Part shown: positions 27,023-35,696 of the stretch, piece after piece
Numbering within the stretch: the stretch's first letter is position 1
Layout of the letters: each line of letters begins with the position of its first letter
Source of the DNA: Leeia aquatica
GTDB taxonomy: Bacteria; Pseudomonadota; Gammaproteobacteria; Burkholderiales; Leeiaceae
DNA: 64,000 nt
NCBI RefSeq assembly: GCF_012641365.1
Contig: NZ_JABAIM010000003.1
Coordinates: 186,001 to 250,000, forward strand
Direction: 5' to 3'
The notes under the pieces: model-generated
Seen by the model: the letters and a program-made list of their open reading frames with translations, nothing else
What the model was told of the DNA's origin: nothing
Databases searched by the model: none
Position numbers and translations under genes: made by a program

Positions 27023-27343
27023 GCTCACCTCCACAGTACTTCAATACAGATGTAGTTTTGTTTCCAACACCGCAGCGCAAACGATTCGTGCATCGCAACA
27101 TGTTGATTGTCAGGAGTTTCCGACAATATTTGCATGCAAACAAGCCACCGGCGCGCATGGAAAGGTTGAGACTACTCTAGTCCAAATGTAGTTCAATTAC
27201 AAGTAACAAAACTAATAATTTTGTGTCAGTTTGATGTAGTCGCATGCACATCCAGGGGGCACTCGATCGCAGCATCCATGCATGCCCATGCTGGCAGCGG
27301 CCTGCTCTGTTAATATAGCGCGACCTGCCACTACGCCGTCATC
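27023..27343. promoter_or_regulatory. gap/pglL divergent control region
   Basis: These 321 bases between divergent genes contain no supported ORF. They are AT-rich at 27160-27240. Besides the full HexR-type palindrome at 27187-27201, two isolated half-sites TGTAGT occur near 27051 and 27234. TAATAT near 27311-27316 could be a -10 for the ligase gene at 27344. Confidence 0.5.
27187..27201 (-). promoter_or_regulatory. HexR-type operator upstream of gap
   Basis: TGTAGTTCAATTACA fits the described HexR consensus (TGTARTTnAATTACA-like, inverted half-sites TGTAGTT/AATTACA). HexR is a known regulator of gap, pyk, zwf and edd in gamma- and some betaproteobacteria. It lies 165 bases upstream of the gap ATG. 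Confidence 0.65.
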
Positions 27344-29026
27344 ATGCGCCCGCTTCCGCTTACCCCCAGCCTGCTGTTCACCACCCTCGCCAGTCTGTTG
27401 CTCGGTTTTTGTTGCCTGTTTGTCGACCCCGGCTACTCAGCGCTGGTGCAATACACCCTGGTGTTTGTCGGACTGACCGCGCTGGTGTTTCTCACTCTGC
27501 TGGCACGCAGCTGGCTGGAACGCGAAACGCTGACCGATCTGCTGGCTGCGGCATTGTGTGTCGGCGGTACGGTGGTTGCTGTCGACGGGGCGCAACAGCT
27601 GCTCAGCGCCATGGGCTCAGCCCGCTTTGCCAACCAGCAGATTGCCGGCACCCTGATTCGCCAGCCGAATCTGTACGCCAGCATGCTGTTACTGGGCTGG
27701 ACCGCCACCCTCTACCTGCTGCCCGCGTTGCAAGTTCGCTGGTGGCGGATCGGTGGCTGGCTATTGGCAGCAGTGGTCTTCGGCTGCACCTTGCCGTTTA
27801 CCGGCTCGCGCACCATGTTCATCAATCTGGCGCTGCTCAGTGGCCTGGCGATTGCCGCGCTGATCCTGGGCCGCTATCAGCGGCAGAAGCACTTTGGGCT
27901 CAGCCTGTTGCTCGCCATGCTGCTGGCGCTGGTGTCACAATTTACCTTGCCACCGGCGCTGGCCAAATTGACCGGGGCTACCAACCGCAGCGTACTGCAA
28001 CGCGTAGAGGCCGCAGGGGCCACCGCCAGCGCCCGCCTGCGTACCGACGAGTGGAAAAAGGCGGTGCAGGTGTGGCAGGCACACCCGCTCACCGGCGTCG
28101 GTACCGTACGCTTCCCTTACCATAGCTTTGTCCTGCAACAGCAGGCCCCCTTCAACGAAATCCCGCGCGAGCGACTGTACACCCACCCGCACAACCTCCT
28201 TTTCGAGGTGCTCGCCGAGCAGGGTCTGATCGGTCTGGGCTTGCTGCTCGGCTTTCTGTGGTGGTGGTCCATCCAGCAAGTGTGGCAGAAGATGGATAGC
28301 CCACGCCTGCTGGGCTGTGCCGGTGTGCTGATCCTGCTGACCCACAGCATGCTGGAATTCCCGTTGTGGTACTGGTATTTCCTGATCCCGTTCACCCTGC
28401 TGCTGGCGTTGAACGACGACAGCCGCTGGCATCTGCGCCTGTCGGTACCGGGTAGTGTGCTCTTGCTGGCACCCGCGCTTACCCTGCTGGGTTGGGGCGG
28501 TTACCAGCAATGGCTGGGCACACAGCAGATCAACGCCAGTTATCACGCCTACTTTACCGCGCGCAATGTCAGCCAGTCCCGCCAGTTGGCCCGCCCGGCG
28601 CTGAATAACCCGCTGCTGTCGCTGGATGCGGAGATGCAGTACAGCTATGGCGATACCGCCAATCTGCGCACGCTGCCGGATACGCTGGCACGCAATACCC
28701 GCCTGCTGCGCTGGCGGCCTTTCGCCAGTGTGGTCTACCACCGCGCCTTGTTGCTGGCCCAGGCCGGCCAGTTGAAGGAAGCCCGTTTCTGGCTGGCTGC
28801 CGGTTTGCGCAACTACCCCAAGGATCGCGGCTACCTGGAAAACATGTATGTGCGCTCCGAGCCGACCCCAGCGCTCAAAGCCTTCTATGCCGAGTATCAG
28901 GTGGCGAGCCAGAAGCGGCTGGACGAGATCAAGGCTGAGGTGGCCGCCATCCAGCGCAAAAGAGCTGCGTCATTGAAGCTGCAGCCTGTTGCAGCAAGCG
29001 CGGCGTCGCAGCCTGCATCGCGCTGA
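27344..29026 (+). CDS. pglL: PglL/Wzy-type O-oligosaccharyltransferase or O-antigen ligase
   Basis: Polytopic inner-membrane protein of 560 residues with about eleven hydrophobic helices. It has the Wzy_C/PglL fold signals: ANQQIAGTLIRQPNLYAS, GSRTMFINL, TDEWKKAVQVWQAHPLTGVG, the large periplasmic loop with YTHPHNLLFEVLAEQGLIGLG carrying the catalytic-type His, and HSMLEFPLWYWYFLIPF, which is very close to Neisseria PglL. A C-terminal helical region (about 430-520) follows. It would transfer an undecaprenyl-linked oligosaccharide to protein Ser or to lipid A core. No pilin gene is adjacent. Its last 98 bases overlap the convergent glycerate kinase gene. Confidence 0.8.
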   Translation: MRPLPLTPSLLFTTLASLLLGFCCLFVDPGYSALVQYTLVFVGLTALVFLTLLARSWLERETLTDLLAAALCVGGTVVAVDGAQQLLSAMGSARFANQQIAGTLIRQPNLYASMLLLGWTATLYLLPALQVRWWRIGGWLLAAVVFGCTLPFTGSRTMFINLALLSGLAIAALILGRYQRQKHFGLSLLLAMLLALVSQFTLPPALAKLTGATNRSVLQRVEAAGATASARLRTDEWKKAVQVWQAHPLTGVGTVRFPYHSFVLQQQAPFNEIPRERLYTHPHNLLFEVLAEQGLIGLGLLLGFLWWWSIQQVWQKMDSPRLLGCAGVLILLTHSMLEFPLWYWYFLIPFTLLLALNDDSRWHLRLSVPGSVLLLAPALTLLGWGGYQQWLGTQQINASYHAYFTARNVSQSRQLARPALNNPLLSLDAEMQYSYGDTANLRTLPDTLARNTRLLRWRPFASVVYHRALLLAQAGQLKEARFWLAAGLRNYPKDRGYLENMYVRSEPTPALKAFYAEYQVASQKRLDEIKAEVAAIQRKRAASLKLQPVAASAASQPASR

Positions 29027-30083
29027 GGTCCGCCGGGCCATCGGCGATGGAGAAGCAGCCTTGAAAGCGTGCCTGTAGCGCCTCACGTGCCGCAGGATCA
29101 ATGGCACCTGACAGCAGGCTGACCGGCACCGGCTGCCGCTGCGCCCAAGCGGCTACGCGCCAAGGCAACTTGCCACCCAACGTTTGCAGGTCGCTACGCC
29201 CCTCGCCGGTCACCACCCAGTCGGCCCAGGCCAACTTGGCCTCGGCCCCCAGCTGCTGCAGCATCCAGTCGGCACCGGATTGCTGTCGGGCACCCAGCAG
29301 CCGCAGCGCATAACCGATACCACCCGCCGCCCCACTACCGGTGGCCGCACTGGCGGACCATCCCGCCAAGGCATCGCCCAGCGTGGCCCAGTGACACATG
29401 GCCGCCTCCAGCGCCTCCTGTTGGGGCGGTGCAAAGCCTTTTTGCCGGGCAAACACCCTGGTCGCCCCTTGTGGTCCGCACAAAGGGTTGTCCACATCGC
29501 TGAGCAGGGTCAGCGTGAGCTGCGCCAGCCGGGGGTCCAGGCCATCGGGGTCCAGTGCCTGCAGGGACAACAGGTCTTGCGCCGTGGGCCATACTGCGGC
29601 TGCTCGCGGTGCGAGCTGCGCGCCCAAGGCCACCAGCAGCCCCAGGCCACCGTCGTTGACGCTGCTACCGCCCAGCGCCACGCTGATGTGCGTAGCGCCC
29701 GCATCCAGCGCCTGACGAATCAGCAACCCCACCCCGGCGCTGCTGCGCTGCATCGGGTCACCCTCGCCCGCCTGCCCCAGGCCAACCACCGTTGCAACCT
29801 CGAGCAGCGCATGACGCTCAGACAGCCACAACAGCGGTGCTTCAAGTGGTTGCCCGTAGGCGTCAACCACTGGTACGCGGTATTGCGGGCCACCCTGCAC
29901 CTGCGCCAGCACCTGCAGGCTGCCCTCGCCACCATCGGCCAGCGGCAGGCAGGCCACTTCAGCCTCCGGACACACCTGTCGCACCCCTGCTGCCATCGCC
30001 TCCGCGACCTGTACCGCATCCAGCGAACCTTTGAAACTGTCCGGACACAGCAGCACGCGCAAGGGCCACATGGGGGTGCTCAC
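28929..30083 (-). CDS. glxK: Glycerate kinase (GarK/GlxK type)
   Basis: Phosphorylates D-glycerate using ATP; 384 residues, the normal family size. Seen: LCPDSFKGSLDAVQVAEAMAAGVR at the N-terminus, PLADGGEGSLQVL, HALLEVATVVGLG, ALGGSSVNDGGLGLLVALGA and VVTGEGRSDLQTLGGKLPW. Start is GTG 30083, whose first bases overlap the TGA of the upstream glutathione peroxidase gene (GTGA). The 3' end overlaps pglL by 98 bases tail to tail, an unusually long convergent overlap. It lies close to an FGGY sugar kinase on the other strand, so a shared sugar-acid pathway is possible but not shown. Confidence 0.93.
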   Translation of the reverse strand: MSTPMWPLRVLLCPDSFKGSLDAVQVAEAMAAGVRQVCPEAEVACLPLADGGEGSLQVLAQVQGGPQYRVPVVDAYGQPLEAPLLWLSERHALLEVATVVGLGQAGEGDPMQRSSAGVGLLIRQALDAGATHISVALGGSSVNDGGLGLLVALGAQLAPRAAAVWPTAQDLLSLQALDPDGLDPRLAQLTLTLLSDVDNPLCGPQGATRVFARQKGFAPPQQEALEAAMCHWATLGDALAGWSASAATGSGAAGGIGYALRLLGARQQSGADWMLQQLGAEAKLAWADWVVTGEGRSDLQTLGGKLPWRVAAWAQRQPVPVSLLSGAIDPAAREALQARFQGCFSIADGPADLSAMQAATPRLLQQAAASMTQLFCAGWRPPQP

Positions 30084-30571
30084 ACGCTGGCCTGCAAGGC
30101 CTTCTCGATGTCCTGCTGCATGGCCTCCGGCTTGGTAGTCGGTGCATAGCGGTCCAGCACCTGGCCATCACGTCCGACCAGGAATTTGGTGAAATTCCAC
30201 TTAATGCCCTCGGTACCGAGCAGACCGGGCGCTGAGGCTTTCAGGAAACTGTACAGCGGGTGAGTGCCGTCTCCGATCACCTCGATCTTGTCAAACATGG
30301 TAAAGCTCACCCCATAGTTGCGCTCGCAGAAAGCGCCAATCTCCGCCGCGTCGCCGGGTTCCTGCCGGGCAAACTGGTTGCAGGGAAAGCCCAGCACCAC
30401 CAGCCCCTGCGATGCATATTTCTCATGCAGAGCCTGCAGGCCGGCATACTGTGGAGTGAAGCCACACTGGCTGGCGGTATTGACAATGAGCAGCACCTGC
30501 CCGCGAAAGCGCGCCAGGTCCACGGTCTCCCCATTCAGGGTCTGTGCCGAAAAATCGAAAGCTGTCGTCAT
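30080..30571 (-). CDS. gpx: Glutathione peroxidase (BtuE type)
   Basis: Thiol peroxidase of 163 residues, cysteine type. Active-site Cys in VNTASQCGFTPQYAGLQAL, then GFPCNQFARQEPG with the catalytic Gln, and KWNFTKFLVGRDG with the Trp/Asn. No signal peptide, so cytoplasmic. ATG 30571 has GGAGG 7 bases upstream; the long open frame further 5' (to 31090) is antisense to the FGGY kinase and is not part of the gene. Its stop overlaps the GTG of glxK, so the pair is likely cotranslated. It is divergent from the FGGY kinase. Confidence 0.95.
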   Translation of the reverse strand: MTTAFDFSAQTLNGETVDLARFRGQVLLIVNTASQCGFTPQYAGLQALHEKYASQGLVVLGFPCNQFARQEPGDAAEIGAFCERNYGVSFTMFDKIEVIGDGTHPLYSFLKASAPGLLGTEGIKWNFTKFLVGRDGQVLDRYAPTTKPEAMQQDIEKALQASV

Positions 30572-30676
30572 GTTCGTCCTCCGGGGTTCGAAAATTCCGA
30601 TTGTAGCGTGATCATGATCGCTGCAGTCTGCGCTGAATTGGCGCACAATGCATCCTTTTGTCTTGACCGCCTGCAG

Positions 30677-32239
30677 ATGGTTGCTGATGCCCTGATCCTG
30701 TCCCTCGACTTTGGCACCCAAAGCGTGCGCGCCATGCTGTTTGATGCGCACGGCACGGTTCATGGCAAGGCCCAGCTGGCGCTGAACGATTATCAGGCGC
30801 CACAGCCCGGCTGGATGGAGCATGATGCCGACGGCTTCTGGCAGCAGCTGGGCGCGGTCTGCCAGCAGCTGTGGTCCAACGCTGCTGCAGATGCACGCCA
30901 CCGCCTGATCGGCATCAGCCTCACCACCCAGCGCGCCACCATGGTGGCCCTGGATGCCGAGGGTCAGGCCCTGCGCCCAGCCATCGTCTGGCCCGACCAG
31001 CGCCGCGCCAATACCCTGCCACGTCTGCGCTGGCACTGGCGCAGCGCCTTCCGCCTGCTGGGGCTGCAGCACACGGTACAGTACTTCCACCGTGAGGCCG
31101 ACTGCAACTGGCTGGCCGAACAGCAGCCCGAGCTGTGGTCACACACGGCACACTATCTGCTGCTGTCCGGTTTCCTGACCTGGAAACTGACCGGACACTT
31201 TCGAGACAGTACCGGCTGTCAGGTCGGCTATGTGCCTTATGACTTCAAGCATCACCGCTGGGCCGCTGCCTGGGACTGGAAATGGCAAGCTTTGCCCGCC
31301 TTGCGACGCGAACAGCTGCCCGAGCTGCTGCCCCCCGGCAGTGTACTGGGTCACATCACGGACACCGCCTCCAGCCACACCGGCATTCCAGCCGGGCTGC
31401 CGTTGATTGCCGCCGCAGCCGACAAAGCCTGCGAGGTGCTGGGTAGTGGCGCCTTGCAACCGCATATCGCCTGCCTGTCGTTTGGCACCACCGCCACCAT
31501 CAACACCACCCAGACCCGCTACATCGAGCCGCTGCGCTTCATCCCGCCCTACCCCGCGGCCATTCCGGATGCCTGGAATACCGAAATCCAGATCAGCCGC
31601 GGCTACTGGATGGTGAGCTGGTTCAAGGAAGAGTTTGGCCACCCGGAGCAAGCGCTGGCAGAAGAGCTGGGGGTGACCCCGGAGCAGCTGTTTGAACACC
31701 TGGCCGATACCGCCGAACCCGGTGCCATGGGGCTGATGCTTCAGCCTTACTGGTCCCCCGGCGTCAAGCAGCCCGGCCCGGAGGCCCGAGGTGCCATCAT
31801 CGGCTTTACCGACAGCCACAATCGCGCCCATCTGTATCGCGCCATTCTGGAAGGTTTGTCTTATGCCCTGCGGGAAGCCAAGGAGCAGATTGAGCAGCGC
31901 AGCGGTACCCGCATCACCGAATTGCGGATTGCCGGTGGTGGCTCGCAGAGCGATGCCGCCATGCAGCTGACGGCAGACATCTTCGGCCTGCCCGCCACCC
32001 GGCCCCGCCTGTACGAAGCCTCGGCGCTGGGTGCGGCCATGGTGGCGGCCGTCAGCCTCGGCCTGCACGCCGACCATGCGGCAGCGGTCAAGGCCATGTG
32101 CCAGCCTGGGCAAACTTTCCTGCCCGACCCAGCGCGGCAGCACCGTTACCAGCAGCTCTACCAGCGGGTCTACCGTCAGCTGTACAAGCGGCTGCAACCC
32201 CTTTACCGCGCGCTGTACGACATCAACCACTCGCAGTAA
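30677..32239 (+). CDS. FGGY-family carbohydrate kinase
   Basis: Sugar kinase of 520 residues. The N-terminal phosphate-1 motif is LILSLDFGTQSVRAMLFDA; ISLTTQRATMVALD and WPDQRR follow; the C-terminal nucleotide site reads ELRIAGGGSQSDAAMQLTADIFGLP and EASALGAAMVAAV. It belongs with xylulokinase/glycerol-kinase relatives, but the central FGTTATINTT and the EIQISRGYWMVSWFKEEFG region are those of uncharacterised members, so I do not name a substrate. ATG 30677 begins right before the fold; the frame upstream overlaps the divergent gpx gene and is not used. Alone in its operon. Confidence 0.88.
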   Translation: MVADALILSLDFGTQSVRAMLFDAHGTVHGKAQLALNDYQAPQPGWMEHDADGFWQQLGAVCQQLWSNAAADARHRLIGISLTTQRATMVALDAEGQALRPAIVWPDQRRANTLPRLRWHWRSAFRLLGLQHTVQYFHREADCNWLAEQQPELWSHTAHYLLLSGFLTWKLTGHFRDSTGCQVGYVPYDFKHHRWAAAWDWKWQALPALRREQLPELLPPGSVLGHITDTASSHTGIPAGLPLIAAAADKACEVLGSGALQPHIACLSFGTTATINTTQTRYIEPLRFIPPYPAAIPDAWNTEIQISRGYWMVSWFKEEFGHPEQALAEELGVTPEQLFEHLADTAEPGAMGLMLQPYWSPGVKQPGPEARGAIIGFTDSHNRAHLYRAILEGLSYALREAKEQIEQRSGTRITELRIAGGGSQSDAAMQLTADIFGLPATRPRLYEASALGAAMVAAVSLGLHADHAAAVKAMCQPGQTFLPDPARQHRYQQLYQRVYRQLYKRLQPLYRALYDINHSQ

Positions 32240-32298
32240 GCCATTGCCTGACACACGCTGAGCAGGACGCCACGCCGTAATAGACTGAACCTGTTTAC

Positions 32299-32332
32299 AT
32301 GATGACAATCATTTTATATGATGCTTATCATT
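32299..32332 (+). promoter_or_regulatory. Two-copy ATGAT-N4-ATCAT operator
   Basis: ATGATGACAATCATT (32299-32313) and ATGATGCTTATCATT (32318-32332) are near-identical semi-palindromes 19 bp apart. The arms ATGAT/ATCAT suit a TetR dimer; the first copy also matches the 19-bp Fur consensus at about 14 positions. It ends 16 bases before the next ATG. Confidence 0.6.
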
Positions 32333-32348
32333 CAAAAGGAGAGTGGTG

Positions 32349-33074
32349 ATGACACAGTTGCTGGCAGAAGTCATTGAGGCGCACGGTGGCATGGCGCGGT
32401 GGCAGGAGACAGCCCGGATCCGGGCCTCGGTTTCGGCGACAGGCGGCCTGTTTACCGCCAAAGGGCATCCGGACACACTGGCCGATGTCGAAGTGGAAGT
32501 CAGCTGCCACCAGCCTCGTGCGATCTACACGCCATTCCCGGCGGTGGGTCAGACTGGCATTTTCCAGCCGTCCCGTGTCGCCATTATGAGCCACGATGAC
32601 GCGGTGCTGTGTACCCGCACCCAGCCACGTGAGGCGTTTTCTGATCCCGCCGCATCCGCCAGCTGGGATGACCTTTCGCTGCTCTATTTCGGGGGCTACG
32701 CCATCTGGAATTACCTGTGCGCGCCCTTCTTTCTCAACGGGCCGGGCTTCACGGTCACGGAAGGGGATGTCTGGGAAGAGGATGGTGAGCTGTGGCGGCG
32801 GCTGCAGGTCACCTTTCCCGAAGGCTTCCCCACTCACTCCAGGCAGCAGGTATTCTACGTGGATGAGGCACGTCAGCTGCGACGGCTGGATTATCAGGCC
32901 GATATCATGGGTGGCGTTCCAGTGGCACACTATATGTCTGCCCCTCAGGATTGCTCTGGCTTGCGCATCCCCACCCAGCGGCGGGCTTACCCGCGTGGCC
33001 CGGATAATCAGGCCAACAAGGCGCGCTGCGTGGTCGAAGTCACATTGTCCAACATTACCCTGGGATGCCACTGA
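32349..33074 (+). CDS. Hypothetical protein, possible lipid/hydrophobic-ligand binding
   Basis: I do not recognise this 241-residue protein. ATG 32349 has AAGGAG 9 bases upstream; two in-frame GTG codons just before it are less likely. There is no signal peptide. It starts TQLLAEVIEAHGGMARWQE, a beginning shared by several outer-membrane or lipid-transfer related unknown proteins, and then reads as alternating beta strands (DVEVEVSCHQPRAIYTPF, GPGFTVTEGDVW, ELWRRLQVTFP). It precedes a TetR regulator by 35 bases and sits behind the doubled operator at 32299, so it is probably the regulator's target. Confidence 0.65.
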   Translation: MTQLLAEVIEAHGGMARWQETARIRASVSATGGLFTAKGHPDTLADVEVEVSCHQPRAIYTPFPAVGQTGIFQPSRVAIMSHDDAVLCTRTQPREAFSDPAASASWDDLSLLYFGGYAIWNYLCAPFFLNGPGFTVTEGDVWEEDGELWRRLQVTFPEGFPTHSRQQVFYVDEARQLRRLDYQADIMGGVPVAHYMSAPQDCSGLRIPTQRRAYPRGPDNQANKARCVVEVTLSNITLGCH

Positions 33075-33109
33075 ATCCGGCATGCTGCAGGCACACAAGG
33101 AGTCGGCCC

Positions 33110-33697
33110 ATGGCCCGCTACGACAAAGGACACAAGGCAACAACCCATCAGCGGGTGGTCCGGCTGGCGGCGCGCCGCTTTCGTGAGTCAGGGTTGTCTG
33201 CAGTAGGCGTAGCCAGCTTGATGGGCGAGGCTGGACTGACCCACGGTGGTTTCTATGGGCATTTCCCATCGAAACAAGCCTTGATCCGTGAGGCACTGGT
33301 GTCGGCCTTGAGCGACACCCGCCAGCATCTGGAGAAAGTGGCCCACGCACAGGGTGGCCTCGCGGCCCTGCTACACGCCTACCTGAGTGCCGACCACCGG
33401 GATAACCCGGCAGATGGTTGCGCCATTGCAGCATTGGCCGCTGAAGTCAGCCGGGAGCCCGGAGAGACCCGCGCCGCTTTTGCCGAGCAAACCCAGGCAT
33501 TGATAGCCTTGATCGAGTCACAGCTTCCACCCGCCACACAGCAGCAAGCGGGTCGGCCAGCCAAGGCGGTGCTGGCCACCATGCTGGGGACACTGTTGCT
33601 GGCTCGAACCACCACTGACCGTGCCGAGGCTGACGCCATGCTGGAGATCGGCATGCAGGCCGCCTTGCAACTGGGCCAGACCGGGGTACTGTCCTGA
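33110..33697 (+). CDS. TetR-family transcriptional regulator
   Basis: A 195-residue repressor-type protein. The N-terminal helix-turn-helix is clear: RVVRLAARRFRESGLSAVGVASLMGEAGLTHGGFYGHFPSKQALIREAL read in segments, with the recognition helix THGGFYGHF. The C-terminal ligand domain includes GCAIAALAAEVSREPGETR, like the TetR_C groups of the NemR/AcrR-type regulators of reactive electrophiles. ATG 33110 has AAGGAG 8 bases upstream. It follows the unknown gene at 32349 and likely acts at the doubled operator at 32299-32332, controlling both. Confidence 0.88.
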   Translation: MARYDKGHKATTHQRVVRLAARRFRESGLSAVGVASLMGEAGLTHGGFYGHFPSKQALIREALVSALSDTRQHLEKVAHAQGGLAALLHAYLSADHRDNPADGCAIAALAAEVSREPGETRAAFAEQTQALIALIESQLPPATQQQAGRPAKAVLATMLGTLLLARTTTDRAEADAMLEIGMQAALQLGQTGVLS

Positions 33698-33704
33698 ACC
33701 CGTA

Positions 33705-33725
33705 GCCCTGACTGCGGGTCAGGGC
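33705..33725. terminator. Hairpin between convergent tetR and BON genes
   Basis: GCCCTGAC (33705-33712) and GTCAGGGC (33718-33725) form a perfect 8-bp stem with a 5-base loop, just after the tetR stop. A second GC-rich hairpin lies at about 33733-33747. No U-tract. Confidence 0.45.
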
Positions 33726-33759
33726 CGGAGTAGCCCGCCATGCGGGCCACGGTTCACGC

Positions 33760-34152
33760 TCAGGACTTGACCAGCATGGCGTTCTCAACCGCCCGTACGC
33801 CCGGGATGGCCCCCGCCAGGTCCAGTGCATGATTCAACTGCACATCAGAAGCCACCTCACCGCGCAAGGTGATGTTGCCTGCTTTGGCTTCCACCTGGAT
33901 GGCCTGACCATCCAGCAAGGGATCGGCCTTGAAGGCTGCGCTGATCTGCTCGCTCAGCGCCTGGTCACTCGGCTGCGCCGGGATGGCCGGGGCTGGTGCG
34001 GCGGCCACCTCGGCGGGCGTGGCGGCGGCAGGGGCTACGGTGGCGGCTTTGCTGGTTTTGGCCTTGGGCTTGCTGCTGGCCGCCCAACCTGCGCTGGCCA
34101 ATGCCAGTGTCAGCACAGCAGACCATCCCAATACGGCTTTACGATTCCACAT
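33760..34152 (-). CDS. BON-domain periplasmic protein
   Basis: A 130-residue exported protein. Signal peptide VLGWSAVLTLALASAGWAA, then a low-complexity Ala/Pro/Lys linker (about 26-65), then one BON domain (about 66-130) with LSEQISAAFKADPLLDGQAIQVEAKAGNITLRGEV and the conserved Gly in IPGVRAVEN. BON domains bind phospholipid or sugar surfaces, as in OsmY, and usually help protect the envelope under osmotic stress. OsmY has two domains and this has one. Single gene; a moderate TGA-GTATGA-like region precedes the start but no clear promoter was identified. Confidence 0.85.
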   Translation of the reverse strand: MWNRKAVLGWSAVLTLALASAGWAASSKPKAKTSKAATVAPAAATPAEVAAAPAPAIPAQPSDQALSEQISAAFKADPLLDGQAIQVEAKAGNITLRGEVASDVQLNHALDLAGAIPGVRAVENAMLVKS

Positions 34153-34322
34153 GCGTCATACTCCTTTTACTGAACACAAAAGCGCACCGCATCACGGTGC
34201 CACTCCGCTATCAGCAAAGGGCATGCCAGCCCATTACCATCCTTTAAATTCAAAGAGTTAACCATCAATCCGGACAGGATTTTTGCCGGGCAAGCCTGCT
34301 GGCGTCGCCCCAGCCCGACAGG

Positions 34323-35696
34323 TCAGACCTCAACCGGTGCTGGCTCGCCCAGCGTCTCCCCCCGAAACAGGCTGGGGGTCAGTGCATGGCGCTGCAGCAG
34401 GCGGTAGAACTCGGTACGGTTACGATCGGCCAGCTTGGCGGCTTCGGCGACATTGCCATCGGTCAGTTTCAGCAACTGGATCAGGTATTGCCGCTCAAAC
34501 GCCTGCTTGGCCGCGGCGTAGCTGAGGCTCTCCATGCTGGGCTGGCGGAGCGCGCGCTGCACCAGTCCCAGCGGAATCAGGGGCGAGGTGGCCAGCGCGG
34601 ACACCTGCTCCACCACATTGTAGAGCTGGCGGATATTGCCGGGCCACGGTGCACTAACCAGCATCTCCATTGCCTCCGGCACAAAGCCCTGCAGCAGTTT
34701 GTCGTAACGCTGCGACTGCTGCAGCAGGAAGTGGTTGGCCAGCAGCGGGATATCCTCCCGCCGTGCGGACAGCGACGGCAGGTGCAGTGACACCACATTG
34801 AGCCGGTAATACAGGTCCTCGCGGAACTGGCCCTGCTGCATGGCCTCATCCAGATTGCGATGGGTGGCGGAGAGGATGCGTACATTGATCTTGCGCGCCT
34901 GCGCCGCACCGAGCGGGCGCACCGCCCGCTCCTGCAGCACCCGCAGCAATTTCACCTGCAAGGGCAAGGGCATGTCGCCAATCTCGTCGAGAAACAGAGT
35001 GCCACCGTCGGCAGCCTGAAACAGCCCCTCATGGTCCCGCACGGCTCCCGTAAACGAGCCTTTGACGTGGCCGAACAGCTCGGACTCCAGCAACGATTCC
35101 GGAATTGCCCCGCAGTTCACCGCAATAAAGGGCGCGCTGCGGCGCGGGCTGGCACGGTGTACCGCCTGCGCCAGCAGCTCCTTGCCGCTGCCGCTCTCGC
35201 CCTGGATCAGCACACTGGCGTCGCTCTGCGCCAGCAGGCGAGCCTCCGCCAGCAAGGTTTGCATCACCGCACTGCGGCTGAGGATGCCGGCGTGCCAGCC
35301 CTCATCGTCCCCCGCCGCCGGGGTGGGCAGCATGCTCATGGCGGCCGCCACCTTCTGCAGCAGCAGCTTGCCGTCAAACGGCTTGCTCAGGTAGTCAAAT
35401 ACCCCGCGCTGTGCAGCATCCACCGCATCCGGAATGCTGCCATGGGCAGTCAGCAGGATCACTGGCAAACCCGGGTGACTGGCGCGCACCTGCTCGAACA
35501 GCTGCATGCCATCCATGCCCGGCAGGCGGATGTCGCTGATCAGCAACTGCGGCAAGACCAGTGCCATTTGTGCCAGCGCCGCTTCGGCATGCTCGACCGC
35601 CACCACCTGGTGCCCGGCAGTCTGCAGGCGCAAGGTCACCAGCCGGCGCAGGTCAGGATCATCGTCCACCAGCAGGATATAGGGTGTGCTGCTCAT
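34323..35696 (-). CDS. glrR: Sigma-54-dependent response regulator GlrR (QseF)
   Basis: Response regulator of 457 residues: receiver domain (1-120) with phosphate-accepting Asp55 in ISDIRLPGMDG; AAA+ domain (about 140-370) with Walker A GESGSGKE, the sigma-54 contact loop reading GSFTGA where most have GAFTGA, and LFLDEIGDMPL; and a Fis-type helix-turn-helix at the C-terminus (NVAEAAKLADRNRTEFYRLLQRH). ATG 35696 overlaps the stop of the lipoprotein gene upstream (ATGA). The glrK-qseG-glrR order is that of E. coli, where GlrR activates glmY from a sigma-54 promoter. A perfect GlrR-type site and sigma-54 promoter lie ahead of the divergent bactofilin gene. Confidence 0.92.
   Translation of the reverse strand: MSSTPYILLVDDDPDLRRLVTLRLQTAGHQVVAVEHAEAALAQMALVLPQLLISDIRLPGMDGMQLFEQVRASHPGLPVILLTAHGSIPDAVDAAQRGVFDYLSKPFDGKLLLQKVAAAMSMLPTPAAGDDEGWHAGILSRSAVMQTLLAEARLLAQSDASVLIQGESGSGKELLAQAVHRASPRRSAPFIAVNCGAIPESLLESELFGHVKGSFTGAVRDHEGLFQAADGGTLFLDEIGDMPLPLQVKLLRVLQERAVRPLGAAQARKINVRILSATHRNLDEAMQQGQFREDLYYRLNVVSLHLPSLSARREDIPLLANHFLLQQSQRYDKLLQGFVPEAMEMLVSAPWPGNIRQLYNVVEQVSALATSPLIPLGLVQRALRQPSMESLSYAAAKQAFERQYLIQLLKLTDGNVAEAAKLADRNRTEFYRLLQRHALTPSLFRGETLGEPAPVEV

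Noticed and set aside
31139-32308. 389-codon minus-strand frame
   Set aside because: Shadow of the FGGY kinase on the plus strand, which carries all family motifs.
34255-34322. Terminator after glrR
   Set aside because: A GC stem can be drawn, but the run following it on the minus strand is A-rich, not U-rich, so it is not a terminator for glrR.
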